Assembly (NCBI GenBank): GCA_030783905.1
Contig: JAQAHH010000009.1
Coordinates: 434,001-498,000, forward strand
Source of the DNA: Bisgaard Taxon 45
GTDB lineage: Bacteria; Pseudomonadota; Gammaproteobacteria; Enterobacterales; Pasteurellaceae
Length of the DNA: 64,000 nt
Reading direction: 5' to 3'
Under the pieces are notes generated by a model, which saw only the letters and a program-made list of their open reading frames with translations, did not search any database and was not told the origin of the DNA. The position numbers and the translations under genes are program-made. Shown piece after piece: positions 39,650 through 47,268 of the stretch (its first letter is position 1; every line of letters starts with the position of its first letter).

Positions 39650-40438
39650 ATGTTACAAATTGAACACTTATATTTTCAATATAGCAAAACAACGCCTATT
39701 TTAAATGGGATTAATTTAAGTTTAGCGAAAGGTGAATTACTCACCATTTTGGGCGCAAATGGGCAAGGAAAATCAACGTTATTAAACTGTATTGCAGGCA
39801 TATTAGCACCTGATCAAGGCACGATTTTATTACAAAATCAAAATATCAATACACTAAGCTCAAAACAAATTGCCCAAAAAATCGCTTATGTTTCACAGCA
39901 AAGTCCACAAACCTACCAATATCGAGTCAGTGATTATGTCGTACTAGGCCGAGCGGCTCATTTAGGCCTATTTAATCAGCCTTCTTGTCATGATTTCGCC
40001 TTAGTGGATGAGGCTCTCCATAAACTGGGCATACAACATTTAACCAACAAAGTTTATATGCAGTTAAGTGGTGGTGAAAAACAACTTGTTAATTTAGCAA
40101 GAGTATTGGTACAGCAGCCCCAGTTAATTTTATTTGATGAACCGACATCCGCTTTAGATTACGGGAACGTCTTTAAAACCTTGACACTGATCCGCGAACT
40201 CTCTGAACAAGGCTTTACCATTATCATGACAACTCATCACCCCGATCATCCTATGTTATTACACAGTTGTATACCTCAAAGTAAAGTCGCCATTTTAAAC
40301 GCTGCGGGGAAATTACAAACAGGCTTCGCGACTGACATCATTACCGAAGAAAATCTCATCGCACTTTATCACACGGATCTTCGTTTAATTGAAGTCCCTA
40401 CATTAAAACGTAAAATTTGTGCAATTACGCATATTTAA
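39650..40438 (+). CDS. ABC importer ATP-binding protein
   Basis: A 262-residue ATPase of the FecE/BtuD type. Walker A is GANGQGKSTLLN (about residue 35), Q-loop SQQSPQ, signature LSGGEKQLVNLARVL (about residue 140), Walker B LILFDEPTSALD and H-loop TTHHPDH. It starts 10 bp after the permease and overlaps a spurious extension of the next gene, so the three genes form one operon. Confidence 0.93.
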   Translation: MLQIEHLYFQYSKTTPILNGINLSLAKGELLTILGANGQGKSTLLNCIAGILAPDQGTILLQNQNINTLSSKQIAQKIAYVSQQSPQTYQYRVSDYVVLGRAAHLGLFNQPSCHDFALVDEALHKLGIQHLTNKVYMQLSGGEKQLVNLARVLVQQPQLILFDEPTSALDYGNVFKTLTLIRELSEQGFTIIMTTHHPDHPMLLHSCIPQSKVAILNAAGKLQTGFATDIITEENLIALYHTDLRLIEVPTLKRKICAITHI

Positions 40439-40461
40439 TCACACTGTCAAAGAGGAACATT

Positions 40462-41496
40462 ATGTTTAGTTACCATTTTAACCACGCTATCAAGCGTATT
40501 TTGTTATCTGTATTGCTTATTGTCTCTCCACTCGTACATAGCAAAACAATTGAAGATGCAAAGGGCAACACGATCGACATCCCTGATCAAGTCACGCGCA
40601 TTGCGGGACTTTGGCATGCAAATAATCAAATTATTCTATTGCTCGGTGGTGCTGATAAATTAGTCGCAACCACAACTGTAATTCAAAAACATCCATGGTT
40701 TAATCAAGTTTATCCTCGTATTAAAACCGTCCCAGCGTTAACCAATGGACAAACCATTCAAATGGAAGAACTCCTCCAACAGCGTCCAGATGTCGCATTA
40801 ATTTCCAGTAGTAGTATGCAAGAGGAATTAACCAAAGCCGGCATCAAACCAGTTATGGTCATGTTTCAAGACTTTGAGGGCTTGAAAAAAACGGTTCAAA
40901 TTACCGCTAACGTGATTGGCGATAACGCTCCCCAAATTGCCAAACAATATATTCAAGAATTAGAAGACAATATTGCCTTTGTTGAAAAACGGACTCAATC
41001 TCTTGCTGAAAAAGAAAAGCCAGTCGTATTACACATTGCAAACAGTAATAATCTTCTAAAAGTGGATGGCGGTAAATCCATCATTGGTGATTGGATTACG
41101 AAAGCGGGTGGACGCAACGCGCTACCAGAGCAAGCCAATTTGGTTGAAGTGAGTATGGAAGCGATCTTAAAAGCCAATCCCGATGTCATTATTATTGGCA
41201 GTGCTAATGCTGCGGACGGTATAAAGAAAATTCACAGTGACCCAGTATGGCAAAACATAAGTGCGGTGAAACAGCAACGTGTTTATGTCAACCCAATGGG
41301 CACTTTTCCATGGGATCGTTATAGTGCTGAAGAAGCATTACAAGTATTATGGGCCGCTCAAAAATTCCATCCGACCTTATTTCAAGATTTAGATATGATA
41401 GAAAAAACCCAAAATTTCTATAAAAAATATTACCACTATGATTTAAGCAAAGAAAATGCCCAACAAATCTTACATGGACTCGATCCATTACCATAA
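40462..41496 (+). CDS. Periplasmic binding protein of metal-chelate ABC importer
   Basis: A 344-residue substrate-binding protein with a signal peptide ending near VHSKTIED (about residue 30). The two-lobed BtuF/CeuE-type fold is indicated by EDAKGNTIDIPDQVTRIAGLW, RPDVALISSSS, NPDVIIIGSANAADG and WDRYSAEEALQVLWAAQ. The last motif resembles CeuE-like proteins of Helicobacter and Campylobacter, so nickel, ferric-enterobactin-type iron or a related chelate are plausible; substrate is not settled. The ATG at 40462 follows AGAGGA. A strong terminator follows. Confidence 0.85.
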   Translation: MFSYHFNHAIKRILLSVLLIVSPLVHSKTIEDAKGNTIDIPDQVTRIAGLWHANNQIILLLGGADKLVATTTVIQKHPWFNQVYPRIKTVPALTNGQTIQMEELLQQRPDVALISSSSMQEELTKAGIKPVMVMFQDFEGLKKTVQITANVIGDNAPQIAKQYIQELEDNIAFVEKRTQSLAEKEKPVVLHIANSNNLLKVDGGKSIIGDWITKAGGRNALPEQANLVEVSMEAILKANPDVIIIGSANAADGIKKIHSDPVWQNISAVKQQRVYVNPMGTFPWDRYSAEEALQVLWAAQKFHPTLFQDLDMIEKTQNFYKKYYHYDLSKENAQQILHGLDPLP

Positions 41497-41504
41497 TAAA
41501 GAAT

Positions 41505-41542
41505 GCCTTGTTTTTCCCCTATATGAAAAACAAGGCTGTTTT
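41505..41542 (+). terminator. Terminator of the ABC importer operon
   Basis: GCCTTGTTTTTC and GAAAAACAAGGC form a perfect 12-bp stem with an 8-base loop, then TGTTTTAC. It ends the plus-strand operon just before the toxin/immunity region. Confidence 0.88.
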
Positions 41543-41550
41543 ACTTTTAA

Positions 41551-41604
41551 AAAATGCGACCAATTCCGCAAAGCCCAAAACTTTTTCAAAATTGACCGCA
41601 CTTT
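41551..41604. repeat. E element, copy 1 (uptake-signal interrupted hairpin)
   Basis: AATGCGACCAATT pairs imperfectly with AATTGACCGCACTT across about 25 bases containing CAAAGCCCAAAAC. This is the first of six related elements that mark module boundaries in the array to the right. Confidence 0.7.
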
Positions 41605-41629
41605 CCTCGCTTAGTCATCCCATACAACA

Positions 41630-41909
41630 CTATTTATTGTGGTTTGAATAGCGAGGATCTAAGTTAAATTGATAATTAGTGTTATCAAGACACTGATTGA
41701 TGATATGAATATGGATTTCTCTATTAAAGTTCTCTTTTAACTTTTCCTTGGCAACACTTATTTGCTCATTATCACATTTTTCCGATGCGTTATACCATGT
41801 GGTTTCAGTAACACTGATGACCATTCCAATCTAAGAATTTACAAGGATAGCAACCCGTAAGGAGAAAAATTAATATCATCAGGACGATATTAGAATGCGT
41901 TTTCATCAT
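41630..41909 (-). pseudogene. Frameshifted small lipoprotein (Y-linked family)
   Basis: The upstream frame starts MMKTHSN and gives a clean lipoprotein signal (LLTGCYPCKFLDWN) but stops at TGA near 41805. The downstream frame continues TETTWYNASEKCDNEQ...INQCLDNTNYQF, the body of the same family as the intact gene at 42814. One frameshift between 41805 and 41824 separates them. The family is Cys-rich and secreted; proposed role is immunity to the Y toxin tails, by context. Confidence 0.65.
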
Positions 41910-42036
41910 AACGTTCCTCTTTGTTTGTATTTATAGGATTGACTCATTGCGCCTACGATGGATTATATCCCTCATGTTTAAGTTTTTCCCACATACGCTC
42001 AAACTCTTTATATGATTCCTTATACAATCACATAAC

Positions 42037-42321
42037 CTATTGATAATTCTCATCATTTGCAAATGAGTATTTTCCTTCAGAAAGGAGACATTTATGCCAA
42101 ATATCACTATCTATAGAATCAGAGAGTGTATTCCCTTGCTTTAAGACTGCGATTTTTCTTTCTCTTTGCCAGCATCTATCTGCTCGTTTATAAGATAATC
42201 TTTGATCCAATTTATTACTATTCCAATCTATTCCTATATATGGAACACCATTATCATTTTCACCTATATAACATCCATATAAACCGAATAGAATAATGAA
42301 TAAGCTAATATATGCTTTCAT
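42037..42321 (-). CDS. Small lipoprotein, array family
   Basis: A 94-residue predicted lipoprotein: hydrophobic signal with lipobox LYGC near residue 17, then a polar domain with three more cysteines or near-cysteine positions (DRCWQRERK, WHKCLLSEGKY). The C-SEGKYxF ending matches the C-SNGEYKF ending of the gene at 42814, so they are distant paralogues. AAGGAG precedes the ATG at 42321. No toxin tail lies directly upstream of it. I do not recognise a named family. Confidence 0.6.
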   Translation of the reverse strand: MKAYISLFIILFGLYGCYIGENDNGVPYIGIDWNSNKLDQRLSYKRADRCWQRERKIAVLKQGNTLSDSIDSDIWHKCLLSEGKYSFANDENYQ

Positions 42322-42407
42322 CAAAGCATCTCCTTAGTATTAAAAATATTAGGTTTAACCCGCATAGATATAGAAGGATTATCCTATTTTATCTAATCTT
42401 CTTATTT

Positions 42408-42706
42408 TTAAGGAACTGCACTTCCTCTTTTCTTCATACATGTCAGAAAAATATTTTCATCCCAGGTTTCTTTACTCTCTTTTTCCCCACCAGAAATCTT
42501 TAAACAAATTTCAGTATTTTTTTCCTTAATTCTTTTTTTTCCGAGGTTTCTTTAGCATAAAATTCATCTCTTTTTCTATTATATTCTTCTGTTGCTGCAT
42601 GATCAGAGTACACACCATTCCAGACATTTCTTGTCATTTGAGGGGTACAAGAAACGATTCCCAATAGAAATAAAATGACAATGCCGTTTTTAATAAATAT
42701 TTTCAC
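42408..42706 (-). pseudogene. Small lipoprotein with homopolymer frameshift
   Basis: A GTG at 42706 with AGGAAAAA upstream opens KIFIKNGIVILFLLGIVSCTPQ, a lipoprotein signal. The frame ends early at 42500, but one added base in the A-run at 42533-42540 (minus strand) would continue with ...EKNTEICLKISGGEKESKETW...FLTCMKKRGSAVP to 42408, ending with the cysteine-MKKRG pattern seen in other array lipoproteins. So this is either a pseudogene or a slippage-sensitive gene. The 68-residue short form could also exist. Confidence 0.5.
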
Positions 42707-42744
42707 TATATTTTTCCTACTTAAGCTTATACGAAAAAGCACTT

Positions 42745-42786
42745 AATTTATCAAAGTAAAACGTTTCCGAAATTGACCGCACTTTT
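42745..42786. repeat. E element, copy 2
   Basis: A truncated copy: TCAAAGTAAAACGTTTCCGAAATTGACCGCACTTTT. The left arm is lost but the right arm with the uptake-signal core is intact. It lies between two lipoprotein genes. Confidence 0.65.
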
Positions 42787-42813
42787 CTTATTTATCCATA
42801 ATGAAAAAACTAT

Positions 42814-43083
42814 TTATTGTTTAAATTTAGAATCTGAAATAAATTTATATTCCCCATTAGAAATAATGCACTTATCTATAATGTAAATATCGATATCTTC
42901 TGTGTATTTTCCCTTTAATATTTCTTTTGCAACTTTTTGTTGCTCTTTTTCACACAAAAGAGAGGCTTTATACCTTTTTGTATCCGAGATACTTTGATTA
43001 CAATTCCAATCCAAGAATTTACAAGGATAGCAACCTGATAATAAAAACAGACTGATATAGATTAGTTTAAAATGGATTTTCAT
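42814..43083 (-). CDS. Small lipoprotein, probable immunity to Y-type toxin tail
   Basis: An 89-residue lipoprotein with lipobox LSGC (residue about 17) followed by YPCKFLDWNCNQSISDTKRY and C-terminal DIYIIDKCIISNGEYKF. Its GGAGG ribosome-binding site lies inside the last codons of the Y toxin tail at 43067, and the two genes overlap by 17 bp, so it is translated with that tail. A near-identical copy at 50846 is broken. Immunity is inferred from the position right behind a toxin tail; a lipoprotein would protect at the periplasmic side. Confidence 0.62.
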   Translation of the reverse strand: MKIHFKLIYISLFLLSGCYPCKFLDWNCNQSISDTKRYKASLLCEKEQQKVAKEILKGKYTEDIDIYIIDKCIISNGEYKFISDSKFKQ

Positions 43084-43309
43084 CATGTCCTCCCGGCTCT
43101 TTACTATTCATTGGCTTAACTAATTTAGGTGAAGATGGATTGCGCTTATTTGAATTTGGCATTCCCCAAATTTGTATAAATTTTTCTCTTTCTTCCCATT
43201 CTTTTTTTGCATCCAGTACTTCCGCATAATAACTACTATGCGAATAACAAATCCAACCAGTACTACCCGTGTTTTCATTAAAGCCCATTAAACCTAAAAA
43301 ATCATCCAC
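43067..43309 (-). CDS. Orphan toxin C-terminus, Y family (copy 3)
   Basis: An 80-residue fragment DDFLGLMGFNENTGSTGW with the family core CYSHSSYYAEV, then a charged stretch and the ending SSPKLVKPMNSKEPGGHDENPF. Cores at 51429 and 53911 share FNESTGGTCWMCYSHSSYY and the SPKLVRPANS ending. No signal peptide or good start; it is a displaced C-terminus of a large secreted toxin. The 5' end is fused to a truncated EndoU tail. The biochemical activity is unknown. A lipoprotein gene overlaps its end. Confidence 0.55.
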   Translation of the reverse strand: MDDFLGLMGFNENTGSTGWICYSHSSYYAEVLDAKKEWEEREKFIQIWGMPNSNKRNPSSPKLVKPMNSKEPGGHDENPF

Positions 43310-43491
43310 TTGGTTTGTCTAGTAGGAAACATGAGCATTTCGCCGTTGTTATTGGTTTTGGCAATATATTGATTGGTGTCGCTATCCCATACGGAAATTT
43401 GTGCAATATACACGCCATTTTTATAGGTTTGTAATACTCGATCCACCCGAATATTACCTAAGGTGGAATGTCCACCCACAATCACGGTCAT
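43294..43491 (-). pseudogene. EndoU orphan tail D, internally deleted
   Basis: The first 56 residues (MTVIVGGHSTLGNIRVDRVLQ...GEMLMFP) are identical to the orphan EndoU tail at 46918. About 70 bp that encode the next part are missing, and the frame then runs into TRQTKWMIF and stops. The same bases in another frame continue into the Y tail at 43067. The ATG overlaps the stop of the immunity gene at 43488 (ATGA). Confidence 0.7.
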
Positions 43492-43922
43492 AAATACGCC
43501 TCCTTGGTGTCAATAATTTCTTGGTAATGAGGGTCGATTATGGGTTTAGCGAGAAATTCATCCCACTTTTCTAATAAATAGATAAGTTCTTTTCGACTAA
43601 TCACAACATAGGTTGTTTCTTCAGGATCATAATCTTCTGGTTCACACCCATCTTCATAGAGCCAATATCCAATTTTGACGTTATCATAGTCTATCAATGC
43701 ATCTATGGCATCTACACCAATATAACAATTCGTGATTGAGTCATTATATAAATCTTCTAACATATAATTCTTTGTATACTGTGAATAATATCTAGAGCAA
43801 AAATAACTTACATATATACATATATATTCATCGCGTTCTCTATCCTCACTCATCTTTTGTGGTATGCAAACGGGATATAAAAACTTAATATCATCACTGT
43901 TATATTTAAAAATTAACTTCAC
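43488..43922 (-). CDS. Immunity protein C for EndoU-type toxin
   Basis: A 144-residue acidic protein related to the EndoU immunity protein at 47265, sharing RKELIYLLEKW, FLAKPIIDPHYQ and an identical final YQEIIDTKEAYL. It starts with GTG after AGAGG. It follows the disabled EndoU tail at 43938 and its stop overlaps the ATG of the next orphan tail. It should bind and block an EndoU RNase in the cytoplasm. It is intact although its own toxin is dead, so it may protect against siblings. Confidence 0.7.
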   Translation of the reverse strand: MKLIFKYNSDDIKFLYPVCIPQKMSEDRERDEYICIYVSYFCSRYYSQYTKNYMLEDLYNDSITNCYIGVDAIDALIDYDNVKIGYWLYEDGCEPEDYDPEETTYVVISRKELIYLLEKWDEFLAKPIIDPHYQEIIDTKEAYL

Positions 43923-43937
43923 TTAAGCCTCTCTAAT

Positions 43938-44294
43938 TTATTTAATTGGATAAATTGTACTAATATTCCCACTTTTATCAAAAATCTACTCAATCTCTAT
44001 ACCAGATTTTGTTGTCCCCTTCCATTTCCGTTCAAAACCTTCAACTTTATTACCATTTCGTAAGGCATGCTCCAACTCCACTTTCAACCTATCCTCTGTC
44101 CATGTTCTTGGAAACATCATAGAAACACTGTCTTGATTTTTTCCCCTTTTCTCCAAAAATTTCGGCGCAGTAGGATCGGTTTTCGCTTTCGGGTTAGGGA
44201 TCAGCACCCTCGCTTCATAAACCCCATTTGGGTATTCCTTAATCACCTTATATACGATTACATTGCCTAAGGTGGCGTGTCTTCACACTCCCAT
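43938..44294 (-). pseudogene. EndoU orphan tail C with two nonsense codons
   Basis: The reading frame V-stop-RHATLGNVIVYKVIKEYPNGVYEARVLIPNPKA...MMFPRTWTEDRLKVE matches the toxin tail at 47704 almost word for word. The GG before the catalytic His has become TGA-AGA (44283-44285), and a TAG at 43986-43988 removes the last 16 residues (IFDKSGNISTIYPIK). A GTG at 44246 could start a shorter piece of 86 residues, but this lacks the catalytic His. It cannot make an active EndoU alone. Confidence 0.75.
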
Positions 44295-44296
44295 GT

Positions 44297-44347
44297 AAAA
44301 AACGGTCAATTCTCAAAGCAAAACTTTTTTGAAATTGACCGCACTTT
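44297..44347. repeat. E element, copy 3
   Basis: AACGGTCAATTCTCAAAGCAAAACTTTTTTGAAATTGACCGCACTTT. GGTCAATT and AATTGACC are perfect inverted arms. It abuts the start of the EndoU tail C. Confidence 0.75.
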
Positions 44348-44399
44348 AATACTTAAATTAAATCTGATTAGAAAATACACCTATCATTGTCTTCTCTTT

Positions 44400-44807
44400 C
44401 TACTCCAAACAATAAGTCATCTTTTTCTCATAATCTATTCTAAATTCTGGTTTTTCTGCGATCAAAAAACCACTTTCTCCTTGACAAAAAAGATGAAGAC
44501 TCGGTTTTGATTTTTTATATTTTGACTCAAATCCCATCTCTTTAATTTTTTCTAAAATCTTAATGCGGTTTTCTATATCTGAATAATGAGGAAAAAAAAC
44601 AGTCAAAATAAACCCATCCATTACCCGTCCCCCCGATTGTTTATACTCACCCTCCATATGAGTAATTTCTGTCGTTAAAGTGCGATAAATCCGCCTTGTT
44701 TCTGCTTCTATAGCGAATTGTTTTTTAGCTGGTTCACCAAGAAACACATACCCATTACCTAATATAATCAAGGCAATAAGTAGGATTTTAAATCGAGTTA
44801 TTTCCAT
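44400..44807 (-). CDS. Membrane-anchored protein, putative immunity to orphan tail
   Basis: A 135-residue protein with one N-terminal membrane helix (FKILLIALIILGNGYVFLG, residues 6-25) and a soluble domain with a late cysteine pair (HLFCQGESG, MTYCLE). No named family was recognised. Its ATG overlaps the stop of an orphan toxin tail at 44807-44915 as TAATG, and a purine-rich AGGTGG precedes it, the arrangement of a cognate toxin-immunity pair. A membrane anchor suggests it acts on a toxin in the periplasm or membrane. That role is inference. Confidence 0.5.
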   Translation of the reverse strand: MEITRFKILLIALIILGNGYVFLGEPAKKQFAIEAETRRIYRTLTTEITHMEGEYKQSGGRVMDGFILTVFFPHYSDIENRIKILEKIKEMGFESKYKKSKPSLHLFCQGESGFLIAEKPEFRIDYEKKMTYCLE

Positions 44808-44915
44808 TATTCACCACCTAATGTTCCTATTTTAAATGTTTTTTCTTGATTTATGCTCCCTCTACTAGTGTCAATCCTGAGAGCCATTTCTCTATCAAAT
44901 CTCCCACAGGTAGAT
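44807..44915 (-). pseudogene. Orphan toxin C-terminal remnant
   Basis: An open frame without a start, ending ...CGRFDREMALRIDTSRGSINQ and EKTFKIGTLGGE before TAA. It runs up to an R repeat and has no translation start, so it is only the last 35 or so residues of a toxin. The stop overlaps the next gene's ATG. No toxin family was recognised. Confidence 0.45.
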
Positions 44916-44969
44916 CTCGCCTTTGACAAGTGCTTTAATCAAACCGCACTTGTGTAGACACGAGATCGT
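44916..44969. repeat. R repeat, copy a
   Basis: Text GACAAGTGCTTTAATCAAACC then GCACTTGTGTAGACACGAGATCG. Related copies lie at 45760, 46259, 46366 and 53831. The copy marks the 5' edge of the orphan tail at 44807. Confidence 0.5.
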
Positions 44970-44985
44970 TCCCAGTCCTAAATTA

Positions 44986-45429
44986 TTAAATAAAAATGCT
45001 AATCTGGGATAATTCACTAGATTCACTAAATTCAAAATGAATATTTCTTCCACTATAAGAATATCTTATCCAGCCACTACCTTTAAAATTTGGCTCCCCT
45101 AAAAACTTTATAATATCCTCTATTGAAAATCCGTGTTTAAGATCACATATTAACTCATGAATAAATGGACATGGAAAATAATTATCAACCTCTACCAAGA
45201 AAAAGAAAACTGAATATAAGACATACTCTTCACCTATTCTTTTAAAACAAAATTCAACACCTCTCTTATAAAACAAATAATATATCTCGTATTCATCTTG
45301 ATGGCTTAGTTCATCCACTTCAAAATCTGAAGAAATTATTTCTACTAATTTTAAAATATCTTTACTACTTTCTTTTTTACCTAATGCAGATATAAATGAG
45401 TTAATATTTCCTTCTAAATAGTTTATCAT
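44986..45429 (-). CDS. Hypothetical protein, possible immunity protein
   Basis: A 147-residue, acidic cytoplasmic protein without signal peptide: NYLEGNINSFISALGKKESSKDI at the start, DEYEIYYLFYKRGVEFCFKRIGEEYVLY in the middle and FLGEPNFKGSGWIRYSYSGRNIHFEFSE at the end. This last motif resembles small immunity or SMI-like modules that accompany polymorphic toxins, but I cannot name the family. No toxin tail is intact in front of it. The good RBS AGGAATGACAG suggests it is expressed. Confidence 0.5.
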   Translation of the reverse strand: MINYLEGNINSFISALGKKESSKDILKLVEIISSDFEVDELSHQDEYEIYYLFYKRGVEFCFKRIGEEYVLYSVFFFLVEVDNYFPCPFIHELICDLKHGFSIEDIIKFLGEPNFKGSGWIRYSYSGRNIHFEFSESSELSQISIFI

Positions 45430-45470
45430 TCTGTCATTCCTAATATTTTATTTTCTTACATGTTACACTT

Positions 45471-45714
45471 TCACTTAATTGTTTCTTTTTTGGCATTCAG
45501 ACTTTTTACTACATTTATATATATAAAATAATGAATAATGAAACATGGCAAAATAAAAATAAAGGTAGTAAAAAACGTCTCCTTAAAAGAAAACTTTAAG
45601 ACAAATACATCATAATAAAAAAACATATAATGATATTGAAAATCCTAACCAAGAAATAAAAAATTTATTTTTATCACTGTGATTCTCCATTGAATATTTA
45701 GTCTTTTCTTTCAT
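45471..45714 (-). pseudogene. Frameshifted small membrane protein
   Basis: From ATG 45714 one frame gives MKEKTKYSMENHSDKNKFFISW then LGFSISLYVFLL and stops. Removing one base in the seven-base A-run at 45617-45623 joins it to YYDVFVLKFSFKETFFTTFIFILPCFIIHYFIYINVV...ETIK, stop at 45471, total about 80 residues with two membrane helices. A homopolymer slip is the simplest reading. Its function is unknown; small membrane proteins occur among colicin- and pore-toxin immunity genes. Confidence 0.45.
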
Positions 45715-45759
45715 ATCAACAATACTATCCTTAACTTTTTATAATCACCAAGACACTCT

Positions 45760-45800
45760 GCCTACATCTAGCACTCGTGTGGACTCTGGCACGATCTCAA
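45760..45800. repeat. R repeat, copy b (partial)
   Basis: CTAGCACTCGTGTGGACTCTGGCACGATCTC, a degenerate part of the R repeat. The rest of the interval 45715-45859 is AT-rich with no ORF. Confidence 0.4.
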
Positions 45801-45859
45801 AGAAAAAAAATACAAGCGTGACTTTTATTATTTCTACAAGTTAGCTTACTTTTAATTTT

Positions 45860-46246
45860 CTATTCATTATAAAATACATCATCATTCTTTTCTGTATATG
45901 AAAAGCCATCTAGTCTAACATCTTTATTATTGAAAAGTATTGAAATTATATATTTAAATCGTTCATACCTATCATAAATATCAACATTTTCTGAATTAGA
46001 TATTATAAAACTATTCCAGTTAGGTATCATTAATAATTCAATGATACGCATAACCCCTATTAAAATATCTGGAAAAACTTCATTAGTAGTTCTATACATT
46101 TGAGCAATTTTCAGTAAATCTTTCTCTAATTTCCAATATTCTTTGTCATTCCATTCCGAGTAATCAAGCCATCTTCCTATGAATGAGTTTTCATCATATT
46201 CTTCAAAAAAAGTTATATTTCTGTAAAAGTCCAATAGTTCATTCAT
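45860..46246 (-). CDS. Imm41-like immunity protein
   Basis: A 128-residue protein: FYRNITFFEEYDENSFIGRW, then LDYSEWNDKEYWKLEKDLLKIA, PDILIGVMRIIELLM and DIYDRYERFKYIISILF. The Fxxx-W...W-D-x-E-Y-W-K-L-E block and later YERF block resemble the Imm41 family of polymorphic-toxin immunity proteins. The cognate toxin tail is missing; the gene is preceded by a tandem R repeat. Assignment is from memory of the motif layout. Confidence 0.55.
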   Translation of the reverse strand: MNELLDFYRNITFFEEYDENSFIGRWLDYSEWNDKEYWKLEKDLLKIAQMYRTTNEVFPDILIGVMRIIELLMIPNWNSFIISNSENVDIYDRYERFKYIISILFNNKDVRLDGFSYTEKNDDVFYNE

Positions 46247-46258
46247 GATTAGTCCCCA

Positions 46259-46472
46259 CCGCTAGCGCTCGTCTTTAACGAATGCTTTAATCAAACCACA
46301 CCCCACTTAACACAAACAGGATATCAATTGCTCACATCATATCCATGATAAAAAAACGGTCAACACCGCTAGCGCTCGTCTCTGACGAGAGCTTTAATCA
46401 AACCACACGCCACTTAACACAAACAGGATATCAATTGCTCACATCATATCTACGATACAAAAACGGTCAATT
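46259..46472. repeat. Tandem 107-bp direct repeat (R copies c and d)
   Basis: Two units, 46259-46365 and 46366-46472, begin GCTAGCGCTCGTC and share TTTAATCAAACCACAC, CACTTAACACAAACAGGATA and TCAATTGCTCACATCATAT. In unit 2 GCTCGTC-TCT-GACGAG forms a hairpin. The interval between the immunity genes at 46246 and 46531 holds nothing else but this and an E element. Confidence 0.8.
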
Positions 46473-46509
46473 CCTCAAAGCAAAACGTTTTTGAAATTGA
46501 CCGCACTTT
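46458..46509. repeat. E element, copy 4
   Basis: AAACGGTCAATTCCTCAAAGCAAAACGTTTTTGAAATTGACCGCACTTT, the most complete copy, with GGTCAATT/AATTGACC arms. It follows the immunity gene at 46531 and overlaps the end of the tandem repeat. Confidence 0.75.
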
Positions 46510-46530
46510 ATTTTTCAGGCTGTTTGATTT

Positions 46531-46914
46531 TTATGCTTCAGCAAAACTTAACACTTCTTGATAACCCGCAACAGGCTTTTGACTACGGAAGGCTAACCAC
46601 AAGACTAAAATATCTATCAGCACCGCTCTTGCTAAAGCAAAATGCAAGCTCGTGTCTTCTTGGGCAAATAAAAAACAGAAATAAACCTGATCACCATGAA
46701 TTTCCACACCCCAAGAATTCGAGGAAATATCTCCCTGTTGGATGTCTTCATCCCTCAAAATCGATAACACCTTATCCAAAAACGCAAAGTAATTGGGACC
46801 ACCCATCGGGTCATTTAAATAGCCTGTTAAAGGATGAAGTTGATGATTTTCTTTCCAAAAACAAACCGGTATCACCTGTGATTTATGTTCAATATAGGAA
46901 AACACTAATTGCAT
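46531..46914 (-). CDS. Immunity protein B for orphan EndoU tail
   Basis: A 127-residue protein starting MQLVFSYIEHKSQVIPVCFWKEN, the same style as immunity A (MKVLFSYG), but otherwise divergent: GYLNDPMGGPNYFAFLDKVLS and DQVYFCFLFAQEDTSLHFALARAVLID. It lies three bases after the stop of the EndoU tail at 46918 with GGAG at the start, so it is the immunity partner of that tail. A different immunity sequence implies that tail B has its own specificity. Confidence 0.65.
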   Translation of the reverse strand: MQLVFSYIEHKSQVIPVCFWKENHQLHPLTGYLNDPMGGPNYFAFLDKVLSILRDEDIQQGDISSNSWGVEIHGDQVYFCFLFAQEDTSLHFALARAVLIDILVLWLAFRSQKPVAGYQEVLSFAEA

Positions 46915-46917
46915 AAC

Positions 46918-47268
46918 TTACTCCTGTGTGCTACTTGGGAATGCGGTGAATTCTGGATAACTGTATCCTTCAATTCTCACGCCTGAATGAGAGATTCCCG
47001 CCCACATTCCTTCTGCTTGACGTACTGCATCTAAATCATCCACTTGGTTTGAATAGGCGGAATCAATCTCAACCAATATCCTATCTGCTGTCCACGTCTC
47101 GGGAAACATCAGCATTTCGCCGTTGTTATTGGTTTTGGCGATATACTGATTGGTATCGCTATCCCATACGGAAATTTGTGCAATATACACGCCATTTTTA
47201 TAGGTTTGTAATACTCGGTCCACCCGAATATTGCCTAAGGTGGAATGTCCACCCACAATTACGGTCAT
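46918..47268 (-). CDS. Orphan EndoU toxin tail B (half domain)
   Basis: A 116-residue frame starting at ATG with TVIVGGHSTLGNIRVDRVLQTYKNGVYIAQI and containing EMLMFPETWTADRILVEID, the second half of a bacterial EndoU RNase. The first catalytic His segment (HxxNG) is missing, so the fragment is inactive unless joined to an upstream half by recombination at VGGHxTLGN. Its ATG overlaps the stop of immunity A (ATGA). Immunity B follows. Confidence 0.7.
   Translation of the reverse strand: MTVIVGGHSTLGNIRVDRVLQTYKNGVYIAQISVWDSDTNQYIAKTNNNGEMLMFPETWTADRILVEIDSAYSNQVDDLDAVRQAEGMWAGISHSGVRIEGYSYPEFTAFPSSTQE

Noticed and set aside
44233-44246. GTG start for an 86-residue EndoU tail C
   Set aside because: Homology continues upstream through a stop codon to VGGH, so the unit is better described as a pseudogene from 44294.
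46259-46472. CRISPR-like array
   Set aside because: Only two units of 107 bp without spacers of constant length; no cas genes in the window.
46491-46916. Plus-strand frame opposite immunity gene B
   Set aside because: Composition is that of an antisense shadow; the minus-strand gene has an RBS and fits the toxin-immunity order.
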